From UBA2112 sp964488555 (lineage in GTDB: Bacteria; Patescibacteriota; Saccharimonadia; Saccharimonadales; Saccharimonadaceae), in the NCBI GenBank assembly GCA_964488555.1, contig CAZAUF010000004.1:62001-126000 (forward strand): 64,000 bases of DNA, written 5' to 3'. This document shows positions 1 through 7,306 of this stretch, in pieces. Under the pieces are notes generated by a model. The model ran no database searches. It saw only the letters and a program-made list of their open reading frames with translations, and was not told where the DNA came from. The stretch's first letter is position 1. The number at the start of each line of letters is the position of its first letter. A program made the position numbers and the translations under genes.

Positions 1-388
1 TCTCGTCAATGAATAAAATAATTTCTCCAGCAGCTTCTTCAATTTCTTTCAGAACCGACTGTAGGCGCTCTTCAAATTGTCCACGATATCCGGCACCAGC
101 GAGCAGACTACTGATTTCAAGACCCACGACGCGTTTGTTTTTCAGGCTTTGCGGCACGTCACCTTTGACGATACGCTGCGCCAAGCCCTCAACAATAGCC
201 GTCTTACCGACACCTGGCTCACCGATCAGCACCGGGTTATTTTTACTCCGGCGAGACAACACCTGCATACATCGACGAATTTCTTCGTCGCGCCCGATGA
301 CTGGATCGAGCTTGCCGTCGCGTGCAAGCTGCGTAAAATCTTGACCAAATTGTTCGAGTGGTTTCTTGCTGTCTTCATCAGATTGCAT
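1..388 (-). CDS. clpB: ClpB-type AAA+ disaggregase, N-terminal part (runs off window)
   Basis: ATP-driven unfoldase/disaggregase of the Clp family. The 129 visible residues begin almost at the first AAA module: a DPVIGRDEEIRR linker is followed by Walker A GEPGVGKT, the pore-loop region GAGYRGQFEERL and the start of Walker B (IILFIDE). The usual Clp N domain of about 140 residues is absent, so this is a short ClpB form. The ATG at 386-388 is fixed by an AAGGAGG Shine-Dalgarno site just upstream. The promoter overlaps a perfect CIRCE element, which predicts HrcA heat-shock control. The C-terminal part lies outside the window, so ClpB and ClpC cannot be fully separated. Confidence 0.88.
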   Translation of the reverse strand, partial: MQSDEDSKKPLEQFGQDFTQLARDGKLDPVIGRDEEIRRCMQVLSRRSKNNPVLIGEPGVGKTAIVEGLAQRIVKGDVPQSLKNKRVVGLEISSLLAGAGYRGQFEERLQSVLKEIEEAAGEIILFIDE

Positions 389-407
389 GACGTGCCTCCT
401 TACTTTA

Positions 408-436
408 AGTATAGTAAATTAGCACTCTCGATTCAA
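408..436 (-). promoter_or_regulatory. sigma-70-type promoter of clpB
   Basis: On the minus strand TTGAAT (431-436) and TATACT (408-413) are separated by exactly 17 nt. The start point would fall about 13 nt upstream of the AAGGAGG site of clpB. The -35 box lies inside the CIRCE spacer, so bound HrcA would block the polymerase. Confidence 0.8.
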
Positions 437-445
437 GAGTGCTAA
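419..445. promoter_or_regulatory. CIRCE operator (HrcA binding site)
   Basis: TTAGCACTC (419-427), nine spacer bases, GAGTGCTAA (437-445). This is the full CIRCE consensus with the canonical 9-nt spacing and no mismatch. It overlaps the clpB promoter. It implies that an hrcA gene exists elsewhere in this genome. Confidence 0.95.
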
Positions 446-472
446 TTCAGACAATAGTGTTCTAATCAAAAA

Positions 473-501
473 TATCCAGTAGCGTGAATGCTTACTGGAT
501 A
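473..501. repeat. perfect 9-bp inverted repeat between divergent promoters
   Basis: TATCCAGTA (473-481) and TACTGGATA (493-501) are exact reverse complements around an 11-nt loop. No U-run follows on either strand, so an operator is more likely than a terminator. It sits between the clpB promoter and the promoter of the broken ATP-grasp gene. Confidence 0.6.
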
Positions 502-515
502 ACCTGTAAAATATA

Positions 516-555
516 TGACCTTGGCTCAGCTTCCAGGTCACGAACATTGTATAAT
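516..555 (+). promoter_or_regulatory. promoter with overlapping inverted repeat, leaderless start
   Basis: TATAAT at 550-555 ends six bases before the ATG at 562, so the transcript would begin at or next to the start codon. Just upstream, TGACC-T-TGG (516-524) and CCA-GGTCA (533-540) form an inverted repeat covering the -35 region, a likely operator. No good -35 hexamer is visible. Confidence 0.5.
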
Positions 556-561
556 ACTCAC

Positions 562-852
562 ATGTCTCGAATAGCCATAATTCACTATCCAACCAGCAAC
601 CACGCCTCTACGTGGGCTGCATGGCTAGAGTCGGCCGACTTGCAAATCGACACTATTTATGATGAAGATTCCTTTAAGAATTTTAAGTCAATTAAATACG
701 ATTTAGTGATCCCGCTCATTACTATCAGTGACTATGTGAACAAAAATAATGCTAGGGTGCGAGCAATGACTTACTTTAGTGCCCTAGGCTTACACCTACT
801 GACTCCTCCTGCTGCAATTGCTATGGATTCAAGGGTTGGATTCAAGGGTTGA
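562..852 (+). pseudogene. truncated N-terminal fragment of an ATP-grasp-like protein
   Basis: The reading frame from the ATG at 562 gives 96 residues. The part with an IIHYPTSN start, a DLVIPL strand and an ALGLHLLTPPAAIAMDS segment resembles the N-terminal pre-ATP-grasp domain of D-Ala-D-Ala-ligase or RimK-type enzymes, in which a substrate loop leads into the ATP-grasp fold. The frame then enters three tandem 13-bp repeats and stops. No ATP-grasp catalytic domain follows. The 562 start was chosen over the in-frame ATG at 484 because TATAAT lies six bases upstream. This is probably a decayed gene; the family assignment is tentative. Confidence 0.45.
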
Positions 853-863
853 TTCAAGGGTTG
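826..863 (+). repeat. three tandem copies of a 13-bp unit
   Basis: GATTCAAGGGTTG occurs at 826-838, 839-851 and 851-863, the last two sharing one base. The expansion lies exactly where the ATP-grasp-like frame breaks, so replication slippage may have caused or followed the truncation. Confidence 0.85.
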
Positions 864-900
864 AACCCCTAGATTGTTAATTTTATTGTATAAATAATTT

Positions 901-949
901 TAGCTCAGCAACCAGCGCGGTCGCTGGTTGAGTCTAGCGTCGGAACCAA
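901..949 (+). pseudogene. tRNA relic (tRNA-Asn-like 3' half)
   Basis: TAGCTCAG (D-arm signature, 901-908) is followed by GGTCGCTGGTT-GAG (919-932) and GTCGGAACCA ending at 949. Compared with the intact tRNA-Asn at 10795-10869 it keeps the T-arm region, a CCA end and the adjoining AAGA, with one T-loop base deleted. The anticodon arm and 5' acceptor strand are missing, so it cannot fold as a tRNA. It points into the integrated element. Confidence 0.6.
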
Positions 950-981
950 GAAAAAACACCCTTACGGGTGTCTTTTCTTGG
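946..981. terminator. strong bidirectional terminator hairpin
   Basis: CCAAGAAAA (946-954) pairs with TTTTCTTGG (973-981), and ACACCC (956-961) pairs with GGGTGT (966-971) around a TTAC loop. Both strands end in a U-rich arm, so it can stop transcription from either side. The CCA of the tRNA relic is part of the stem. Confidence 0.8.
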
Positions 982-984
982 CTC

Positions 985-1224
985 ACCACGATAGAGGAAG
1001 TTATAACCACCATAAAGAGAGATGTCGCTACATCAATATAATTTGCCAGATCACTATCCTCACCTTTAAATCAAGTTATTAAGAACGTAATGTTTTTAAT
1101 ATATAGTTTATAACACCACCGCTCCAATAGTGCCCACGATACTACATTTGCGAAAATCTCGTTGGCACTTATCGGATATTTATACACTTGCCTATGTATA
1201 CTACGAACCGTGATTTTTCGAAAT
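985..1224. other. left end of the element, no convincing gene
   Basis: AT-rich sequence between the candidate left attachment site and the end of the protease gene. In the frame that continues from the recombinase across TCTTGGCTC it stays open for 18 codons from 985 to a TAA at 1039-1041 (see findings). Nothing else is recognisable. Confidence 0.4.
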
Positions 1225-2166
1225 TTACGCTTTAGCTTTACTAGCTGGCTGACCAAGTTTCGTTGTACCGATTGTGTCCTCGTTAAATAGGAGTTCGGTA
1301 AGCTTCCATGAAGGAACTACGCACATCATACCAGAAGGAATCTTAATAGTATTTTGACCGTCTATTGAGATTATCTGCCCGTCAAAATCAAAATGCCCCC
1401 AGTCGATACCGAGAAGATAGACCATTTCCTTGTGTGAGGTGCTGCTGCTTGTATTATTTAGTGCTGAAACGTGTTCATTTAGTTTAGTCTGTACAAAAAC
1501 TGGTGAGCCACTAAAACCACCGATGGAATATGTTTCGACAAGAAAGCCTTCTTGTGAGTGACCTCTGCCAGTTTGCCTCATTGGTTCGAATGGTAGCATT
1601 GCGATATGGCCGCGTCGCACAACTGGATAATTTTTTAAATTACCACCGTGACTCATAAACCTACCTACCATAATCGTATCTGTACCGATACCGATTTTAC
1701 GGACACTTTTCCATTTGCGTTCAGTGCCGTTATTTTCTTCGTCAAACTTTATAAATTCATCCGTTCTTTGTTCTTCAAAAATATTCGTCCTAATAAACTC
1801 TTCTTTTAGTAACATCTCGTCTGTAATGTAATTGTACTGCCAATTATCATTCGGTTCTATTGAACAAATCGCTATATCATCACCCTTGGGATGCTTTGTC
1901 CAGCTCGATAAAAGAGTATCTATCGTCTCGGTTTTGCCGTCTTGAGTATTTATTCTAAGCGTACAGGTAGTGGCCTGTTTTCCTTCCAAATACTCTATAA
2001 TATGCGCATTGGTGACCACATACATGGGCGGCTTTTCTTGGTCGACAGAGGCAACACCAATTAAAAATCCTGTTCCTCCACCATTTGCTATGATATTGGC
2101 TGCCGCATCATCCCTGTTGGGATAGATGTATACAACCATATTGAAGTACGCACTGGGAACATGCAT
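1225..2166 (-). CDS. trypsin-like serine protease, cytoplasmic type
   Basis: 313-residue chymotrypsin-fold protease. The oxyanion/first-barrel strand GGGTGFLIG is near residues 29-37, His55 lies in VVTNAHI, Asp97 in GDDIAICSI and the nucleophile Ser219 in GFSGSPVF, giving a complete triad in the normal order. There is no signal peptide or transmembrane segment, unlike HtrA-type quality-control proteases, and no PDZ domain. It is the second gene of a tight pair: the HEPN-like gene ends 7 bp upstream. Soluble trypsin-like proteases beside small helical partners are common in bacterial conflict systems, so a defence or stress role is a reasonable inference; the substrate is unknown. Confidence 0.75.
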   Translation of the reverse strand: MHVPSAYFNMVVYIYPNRDDAAANIIANGGGTGFLIGVASVDQEKPPMYVVTNAHIIEYLEGKQATTCTLRINTQDGKTETIDTLLSSWTKHPKGDDIAICSIEPNDNWQYNYITDEMLLKEEFIRTNIFEEQRTDEFIKFDEENNGTERKWKSVRKIGIGTDTIMVGRFMSHGGNLKNYPVVRRGHIAMLPFEPMRQTGRGHSQEGFLVETYSIGGFSGSPVFVQTKLNEHVSALNNTSSSTSHKEMVYLLGIDWGHFDFDGQIISIDGQNTIKIPSGMMCVVPSWKLTELLFNEDTIGTTKLGQPASKAKA

Positions 2167-2173
2167 AATCCTG

Positions 2174-2623
2174 TCACCGCGTCCATTCTCTATGAATTAC
2201 TTCATTAGCTTTTTTTAGTATATCGACGTAATCTCTGTCAGTTAGAGCACCTGCGTCATAAGTATTAAAGCTTCCGAGCGTTCCGTATCGAACCTCGATA
2301 ACATCAATATTATTGAACTCTGGATACTTGTCGAAGAAGTCATTTATCATAGTAATTATCTGCTTATCACTCACCTCTCCTAAAGCCGCATGCTTTGTTT
2401 TGCCAAGACTGTGACTGTATTTTTGTAGCACACTTTTTTGTGCGTTTTGTTTGTTTATGCATAGCAGAGCCTTTAGTAAAAACTCAAGCGAAAAGCAGAA
2501 TGCTACGTACCTCGCTATCGTGAAGTCTTGGGTGGGGTTTGATAAATTAGCCGATGCGAGTTCATACCAGTCGCGAGCTCTGCCTAGTAGGTGCGGAGGA
2601 GTCGCATCATAGTCTCTATTCAT
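2174..2623 (-). CDS. HEPN-like small helical protein
   Basis: 149 residues, all-alpha by appearance. An early helix with RARDWYELASANL, the segment CFSLEFLLKALL followed by YSHSL, and a late EVRYG match the layout of HEPN-domain proteins. The RX4-6H RNase motif of active HEPN toxins is not visible, so it may be a binding or regulatory member. It is the first gene of a two-gene unit with the trypsin-like protease. A TATAAT box ends six bases before the ATG, which fixes the start and predicts a leaderless mRNA. Family assignment is by pattern only. Confidence 0.55.
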   Translation of the reverse strand: MNRDYDATPPHLLGRARDWYELASANLSNPTQDFTIARYVAFCFSLEFLLKALLCINKQNAQKSVLQKYSHSLGKTKHAALGEVSDKQIITMINDFFDKYPEFNNIDVIEVRYGTLGSFNTYDAGALTDRDYVDILKKANEVIHREWTR

Positions 2624-2629
2624 TCTTTG

Positions 2630-2635
2630 ATTATA
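2630..2635 (-). promoter_or_regulatory. -10 box of the HEPN/protease unit
   Basis: TATAAT on the minus strand with only CAAAGA between it and the ATG at 2621-2623. No Shine-Dalgarno site can fit, so the message should be leaderless. No clear -35 is present. Confidence 0.65.
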
Positions 2636-2685
2636 ACGTAAGATTCCTGACCATAGAGGGCGTATTACATGGCCAGCTGTTAACC

Positions 2686-3312
2686 CTAGTCACCTTTTAC
2701 TGCAGAATAAATAAACAGTCCAATAATACCCACCACGAAAGCCCATCCAAAAAATGTCGCTACATCGTTACCAGTAGAGTTGTTATCTGTATATTCCGAT
2801 TCTGCCTCATATTCTGCGTAGCCTTCATAGTAAGCATCCGAGTATGCCTCACGATATGTATCATTTGCCAAGTCAACACAGGAATCTCTAAAGCCCTCGT
2901 ATACACCGTCTTGGTAGTCGGAGGAAGCTCCGGCGTCGAATTCGAAGTCAATTTCACAAATCGAATCAGGAGCATCAGGATAGGATTCCTCATCTTCGCC
3001 TGCATATCCGACATCATATCCCGCCTGTTCACCTTCGGACTTAGCATTCGATACAATGTAGTCATGATTATTATCAAACGCTTCGCCGCTGCCGTAATCA
3101 TAACCCTGGTCATAATAATCTACTGTCGCATATCCTCCATTGTGGTAATGATACTCGCCGTAGCTATATCCCCAATAATCACAGTTGGTGTAACATGTAT
3201 GTCCGCCGTAAAAGTCCGTTCTTCCTGGATGAGCTTCAACGGTAGCTCCAATAGTAACACCAATACACAATGCAATTAAAAAAGCACCAATCAGATATCT
3301 AATTACTCTCAC
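2686..3312 (-). CDS. membrane-anchored YHYH-domain protein
   Basis: An N-terminal hydrophobic segment (about residues 5-25) precedes a Cys/His-rich motif with GGHTCYTNC and GEYHYHNGG, the YHYH domain often found beside Excalibur and nuclease domains. A long acidic, Tyr/Gly-rich stretch and a C-terminal membrane segment (near VVGIIGLFIYS) follow. A GTG start at 3312 overlaps the nuclease stop by 14 bp; the first ATG at 3360 would force a 62-bp overlap and a non-hydrophobic N terminus, so GTG is preferred. The gene is co-transcribed with the nuclease. A metal-binding, cell-surface role is likely; its function is unknown. Confidence 0.6.
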   Translation of the reverse strand: MRVIRYLIGAFLIALCIGVTIGATVEAHPGRTDFYGGHTCYTNCDYWGYSYGEYHYHNGGYATVDYYDQGYDYGSGEAFDNNHDYIVSNAKSEGEQAGYDVGYAGEDEESYPDAPDSICEIDFEFDAGASSDYQDGVYEGFRDSCVDLANDTYREAYSDAYYEGYAEYEAESEYTDNNSTGNDVATFFGWAFVVGIIGLFIYSAVKGD

Positions 3313-4486
3313 AACCGTATCCGTCTCCGTCTCTATCAAAGCGATGGTGGTCGGTGCCAATAACTTTTACAGAAAAGCTTATATCTCCACAGTCAAGGTC
3401 ATAGGATACACTTGGAACGCACGGACTATAATTCGGGTCGCAATTGCCATTTGTAGGAGCAGTTGATTGTTGTGACTTAGGCGTCGTCTGCGCACTAGGC
3501 GTTGCCGACTGGTCAGTGTCACCGTTGCAAGTTGAGGGCGACCACAGACCTTTGCCTGCTTTTTCTGCATCTTTTTGAGCTTGCTTGTATTCACTCTGGT
3601 ATTTGTATGGCAAGTTATACGTATACTCGTGCGCATATCCCATTGCAATCATTTTTTTATTAAATGAAGTGCCGTCTTCAAGAAATACATATCGCAAGAG
3701 CCTGTCGTATTTATCTCTGTTACCTTGGCTGTCGTCCTTTTCCAGTCGTACTTTTTTGCCCGACAGTAATTCTTTTGCTTTCGCACTCGCCTCTTTCCCG
3801 AAACACTGAACTGGTTTCCTTGGATCTACCGTTTCTGGCGTGTCCATACCAATTAGTCGCAGTCGCTCAACTTTACCATCAATGTTTACATCTATCGTGT
3901 CGCCATCTACCACCCTCACCACATCATATAGAACCCCGGACTGTGAAGAATTGCTTGAATTTTTCGCTTTTTCAGCTTCTTGCTTGGCTTTCTTCTCAGA
4001 AGCAAGTCTCTCACGTTCGGCAAACTCAGCTTTTGTTGTACGATGGATGACAAACTTTTGTATGTTTGTACCCTTCTCGCTCGTGGCGACTATGGTTATC
4101 TTATTATCTCCCTCCTCAAGTGTGAGTGTGTATTGATAATCTCCGTAGCCGTCGACTGGTACAACGGTACCGTTAATGGTCAATGTGGCATCATGGAAGC
4201 TTGAGATATTCCCTTTGATGACGTACTTATCCTCGTCTGTCCTAGTTATTGCATCGTAATTGACACCCTCGACATGGATAGTAGGGGGAGCATTGTATAC
4301 CAGCACCGTAAACCATGTAAATAGCAAGATTACCACTGCCGTGACGATTCTTTTACTATTAGTGCTCCAATTGGTGAATTTCCACATTAAAAAGAGTCCT
4401 AGTGGAGCAAAAAATATTAGGGACGCTACAATAAACCACCTACTCGTGAATACGTTTTTCGGATTTACTTTTCTAGGTTTTGACAT
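3299..4486 (-). CDS. surface thermonuclease with Excalibur domain
   Basis: 395 residues. Two membrane segments (about 17-36 and 46-64) are followed by an Ig-like stalk (65-150), a charged coiled stretch, a staphylococcal-nuclease domain (about 184-316) and a C-terminal Excalibur motif with DRDGDGYGCE. The nuclease motifs VVDGDTI (193-198), LRLIGMDTPE (209-218) and DKYDRLLRY supply the usual Ca2+ ligands and catalytic Arg/Glu; the normal KYGR is KYDR here. The layout places the nuclease outside the cell, where it could cut DNA for uptake or nutrition. It heads a unit with the YHYH gene. Confidence 0.82.
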   Translation of the reverse strand: MSKPRKVNPKNVFTSRWFIVASLIFFAPLGLFLMWKFTNWSTNSKRIVTAVVILLFTWFTVLVYNAPPTIHVEGVNYDAITRTDEDKYVIKGNISSFHDATLTINGTVVPVDGYGDYQYTLTLEEGDNKITIVATSEKGTNIQKFVIHRTTKAEFAERERLASEKKAKQEAEKAKNSSNSSQSGVLYDVVRVVDGDTIDVNIDGKVERLRLIGMDTPETVDPRKPVQCFGKEASAKAKELLSGKKVRLEKDDSQGNRDKYDRLLRYVFLEDGTSFNKKMIAMGYAHEYTYNLPYKYQSEYKQAQKDAEKAGKGLWSPSTCNGDTDQSATPSAQTTPKSQQSTAPTNGNCDPNYSPCVPSVSYDLDCGDISFSVKVIGTDHHRFDRDGDGYGCESN

Positions 4487-4856
4487 AAGTCAAATCTTCT
4501 CAACTTTATCGGGTACCGTTGCTTAATCTCAGATTAATACTAACATAGGCCTGTCCTTGACCCTACTGGCTACAAGCATGTTGCAATAGGCTGTCTCCGT
4601 GCCTAATCCTATAATAGTTTAGATTTCCTTATTTTTTGTTCGTTTTGTGTAAAAATAAACTATTTTTGAGGTATCGTAACGATTTAACAGAGGAAACTCG
4701 TTTTTAAAACTTGTGATTTTTTATTAAAAGTAGGACAAGGGGGGGTAGTGCATTGGCACAAAATAGATATAAAATTGTATATATAGAGCAGTTTTTACTG
4801 ACAAGATTTTATTTGAAACAACCTAATAATACGATTTACTTAGGTGAATTAATTTA
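4487..4856. other. 370-bp AT-rich intergenic region
   Basis: Lies between the nuclease start and the end of the membrane-protein gene, both on the minus strand. It must contain the promoter of the nuclease unit, but no box pair stands out. It contains poly-A/T tracts (4621-4720) and a G-run at 4740-4746. No gene or RNA is recognisable. Confidence 0.4.
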
Positions 4857-5558
4857 TCACTGCGCCTGCTCTGCGCTTTTACATTCTCGTAAAATATCGT
4901 CTCTTTCCTCTATTCGTTTTCGCATCTCAGCTGTAAGTTCCTCTGTTATCTCAAGGTTTTTTTCAACCATAGCTTCCCATTTTTCAGGTCGTTCTAATAG
5001 CAATTTGTCGCGCACTTCAGCGTTGTTCTGAATTACCTGATAGAAATAGCGGTTGCTCTCCCCCGTTAAACGTAAAACTTCAGCTCTCTGACTATCAGTA
5101 AACGAAAAATACTTCATATTATTTTTCTCAAGTCTCATAGTTTTGGTCAGCTCTTTCTGTAACTTTTCTATTCCAAGAACTATTATCGTAAAGTATTCCC
5201 ATGACTCGGCATCTATAATGAAACCATTGCGTTCAGCATCTTTTATATATTCCGCAAACATTGCATTTTTGTTCTCTCTATCAAACGCAGCCCGCACTCC
5301 AATTAAGGTACCGAGAAGAGCACCAAATGATACGCCTGTGACCGGAACATAAAAAATACCGACAACAATACTAGTCCAGACGATAATTCTTACCCCAAGC
5401 AACGCATAAGTTTTTCCGGAAAATTTTAAAACTCCCGACTTACTAATCTTTCGCATAAAGGGCAACTGCTGAAATAATGTGACCAATATGTGTTGTACTG
5501 TCACGGATAGTGCAAATAACGCAACAACGAAGCCAATTACATTAATTAATACGTCCAT
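4857..5558 (-). CDS. membrane protein with cytoplasmic helical tail, unknown
   Basis: 233 residues. Three hydrophobic stretches lie near residues 5-28, 52-72 and 75-87. A charged, helical C-terminal half ends in a Glu/Lys/Arg-rich coiled-coil-like tail. No enzyme motif is seen. Its start lies 8 bp after the small membrane protein gene, so the two form an operon reading away from the palindromic region at 5787-5889. Two membrane proteins together in a mobile element could serve exclusion, transfer or defence; this is speculation. Confidence 0.5.
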   Translation of the reverse strand: MDVLINVIGFVVALFALSVTVQHILVTLFQQLPFMRKISKSGVLKFSGKTYALLGVRIIVWTSIVVGIFYVPVTGVSFGALLGTLIGVRAAFDRENKNAMFAEYIKDAERNGFIIDAESWEYFTIIVLGIEKLQKELTKTMRLEKNNMKYFSFTDSQRAEVLRLTGESNRYFYQVIQNNAEVRDKLLLERPEKWEAMVEKNLEITEELTAEMRKRIEERDDILRECKSAEQAQ

Positions 5559-5566
5559 AGTGCTAC

Positions 5567-5749
5567 CTAGTTATCTTTTTTATTACGTCTAGATACTTTC
5601 TGGATAAATCCAACGATTGCGGCAACAAAACAAACCAAAGCCCCTACGAACAAACCAGCGCCAAGTGCACCGCCCCCTACCAGACCGGTCATAAAAAGTA
5701 ATACCAACGATAGCAACAATAGAGCTCCCGGTCCGAGTTTTTTATTCAT
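5567..5749 (-). CDS. small two-helix membrane protein
   Basis: 60 residues, made almost entirely of two hydrophobic helices joined by a Gly-rich turn (GLVGGGALGAG), with a basic RRNKK tail. An AAGGAG site sits just before the ATG at 5749. It is the first gene of the unit with the 233-residue membrane protein. A minus-strand hairpin (5776-5789) and the large dyad at 5787-5889 lie upstream in its leader or promoter. Function unknown; it resembles holin-like or accessory membrane peptides only in shape. Confidence 0.55.
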   Translation of the reverse strand: MNKKLGPGALLLLSLVLLFMTGLVGGGALGAGLFVGALVCFVAAIVGFIQKVSRRNKKDN

Positions 5750-5775
5750 ATATTTCTCCTTAAAATTAAAATCGA

Positions 5776-5889
5776 CACCGCAAGGTGTCTAGCCATTCAC
5801 AAACCAGCTTTCGCCGAAATGCTTATGCGGTGCCGAATTCAACGGCGAACCGCAAATGAAATTGCGTTCTGGTTTGTATATTGCTAGAC
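5776..5889. repeat. large segmented palindrome between divergent genes
   Basis: GTCTAGC (5787-5793) pairs with GCTAGAC (5883-5889), ACAAACCAG (5799-5807) with CTGGTTTGT (5869-5877), and TCGCCG (5811-5816) with CGGCGA (5843-5848). An inner TGCGGTGCCG/CGGC-ACCGCA hairpin (5826-5854) is an alternative core. A small ACACC-GCAA-GGTGT hairpin (5776-5789) adjoins on the left. The arms lie in the same order around one centre, as in a cruciform, an operator array or a replication hairpin. Confidence 0.75.
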
Positions 5890-6968
5890 GAGACAATTAT
5901 ACCACATTCAAACTGTTTGAGTTTGCCCTCGTGACGGTTTTGTTAGACAATATACATCAGATGAAAATGGATATGTACTGGCCTCAACAAGAAGTGTTTT
6001 TAATGGGAACACTGTCTCTATTTCCAGAAAGGCTGACAAAAGGAGCGATAACCTTAGATTACGAATGGTACTTCTTTAATAGCAAGACTGACGATGAACT
6101 AGTTCGACAGCTCTACAAGTACAAGAAAGCGGGCTATATTGAATTTAAAGAAGTGCCGCTACTAGTCGTATATGCGGACAAAGATCCTGACCCAGATGAC
6201 GAATCGAATTTTCGTCCATCTCCGCGAGGCTTTATGATTACTTCTATAAATAATCAAAAAGTTACAGATGATCTTACGCAATACCTTGAAAACTGGTATG
6301 GAGACAAACTGTATACCAACTCTGCATATAAGCCAGACGACCATATACATCAATACAGGAGACTTATATCTGCACTAAAACAAACTTACAAACGCCATGC
6401 TATGCCCCATATCAACGCTGTCGATCTTTACGGTGATAATGCTACTAATTTTTATAGTTATCCACCACCGTTCTGGGAGACAGTCCTTGCACCCCAGTTA
6501 ATTACTGGTCAGTACACTATTAGGCGAATGGATTACGACTTGGAGAATGGTGGTCAACCCTTTGTGAGCATTGAGCTTACTAACCAGAAGCTTCGACGCT
6601 GGCTAGAGCTGGAGGTTAACTCATCTGAACCAATTAGTGATAGCGACCCCGAGGAACTTAATTACGGTGATCTATTAGCAGGGCGTGACGGTACGATAAG
6701 CTACAAAGGTGTGATGATACCATTTACACGTCAAGAGGCTGATGTTATGCGCGTCTTAATGCGCCGCCCTGAAGAGATAAGAACTGAGGATGACTTCACC
6801 GACCCATATGCTAATGTTTTTGATAACCCCAATGCCCGTAACGATATTCACGCTACACTTAGCAAGTTGATTTCTCGAACTCGCAAGAAGCTTGATGCAG
6901 CAGTAAAACCATCTAGCAAAAGTTGTATTACAAACATATCCCACCGGGGTTGGATTCTAAAAATCTAA
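5856..6968 (+). CDS. protein with C-terminal winged-helix (OmpR-like) domain
   Basis: 370 residues. The N-terminal two thirds match no family I recognise. The last ~100 residues (from about 275) look like an OmpR/PhoB-type winged helix: a strand, 'FTRQEADVMRVLM', a segment with NDIHATLSKLISRTRKKL as recognition-helix region, and a final wing with NISHRGWILKI. It is probably the transcriptional regulator of the element. The ATG at 5856 lies inside the 5787-5889 palindrome and has no Shine-Dalgarno site; an ATG at 5961 is an alternative start. If the palindrome is its operator, the gene would be autoregulated. Confidence 0.6.
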   Translation: MKLRSGLYIARRDNYTTFKLFEFALVTVLLDNIHQMKMDMYWPQQEVFLMGTLSLFPERLTKGAITLDYEWYFFNSKTDDELVRQLYKYKKAGYIEFKEVPLLVVYADKDPDPDDESNFRPSPRGFMITSINNQKVTDDLTQYLENWYGDKLYTNSAYKPDDHIHQYRRLISALKQTYKRHAMPHINAVDLYGDNATNFYSYPPPFWETVLAPQLITGQYTIRRMDYDLENGGQPFVSIELTNQKLRRWLELEVNSSEPISDSDPEELNYGDLLAGRDGTISYKGVMIPFTRQEADVMRVLMRRPEEIRTEDDFTDPYANVFDNPNARNDIHATLSKLISRTRKKLDAAVKPSSKSCITNISHRGWILKI

Positions 6969-7012
6969 GTTTTCCGTACCTCGCAGAATTTTCACTGAAT
7001 ACTGAATGAATG

Positions 7013-7034
7013 TGCCTCCGTATAGTCGGAGGCA
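7013..7034 (+). terminator. hairpin after the regulator gene
   Basis: TGCCTCCG (7013-7020) and CGGAGGCA (7027-7034) form an 8-bp stem with a 6-nt loop 45 bp after the regulator stop. Only a weak T-rich tail follows, so termination may be partial. The next gene begins 24 bp later with its own AGGAGA site. Confidence 0.6.
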
Positions 7035-7058
7035 TTACTAATTTCATAGGAGATGTGA

Positions 7059-7304
7059 ATGAGAGAAGAACCGCTACTGGTCAACATTCGAGACTTAGGA
7101 GTTGTTGCTGCGCTAGTAACACATGGCTTCGAAATTAAAGAAAAATATAGAGACCCAGACGGTCGAATGTACTTCGTTTTTCAGGAAACGGCGGCGCTCG
7201 TTAGGGTCGTAAATAATTACTATGCTGACACCTTATTAGTTAAAGCACGCAAATACTTTGACGATGTAAAAATGCTGAAATCACATATTTATAGCAAGAG
7301 TTAA
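7059..7304 (+). CDS. small DUF5659-like protein
   Basis: 81 residues. The pattern 'I+DLGVVAALVTHGFEIKE', then a strand pair ending in MYFVFQ, then a helix and a C-terminal LKSHIYS resembles the small DUF5659 family found in mobile elements of many bacteria; its function is unknown. A GGAG site lies 7 bases before the ATG. It is the first gene of a compact series with the 54-codon gene at 7307 and the ATPase at 7455, so it probably serves replication or maintenance of the element. Confidence 0.55.
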   Translation: MREEPLLVNIRDLGVVAALVTHGFEIKEKYRDPDGRMYFVFQETAALVRVVNNYYADTLLVKARKYFDDVKMLKSHIYSKS

Positions 7305-7306
7305 CT

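Noticed and set aside
826..863. CRISPR-like short repeats
   Set aside because: Three contiguous 13-bp units without spacers; simple tandem duplication.
1071..1256. 61-codon minus-strand frame overlapping the end of the protease gene
   Set aside because: Basic, low-information product, no ribosome site, overlaps the protease gene by 32 bp.
2554..3279. 241-codon plus-strand frame
   Set aside because: Antisense shadow of the YHYH gene; hydrophobic Ile/Val-rich product is an artefact of the acidic Tyr/Asp-rich gene on the other strand.
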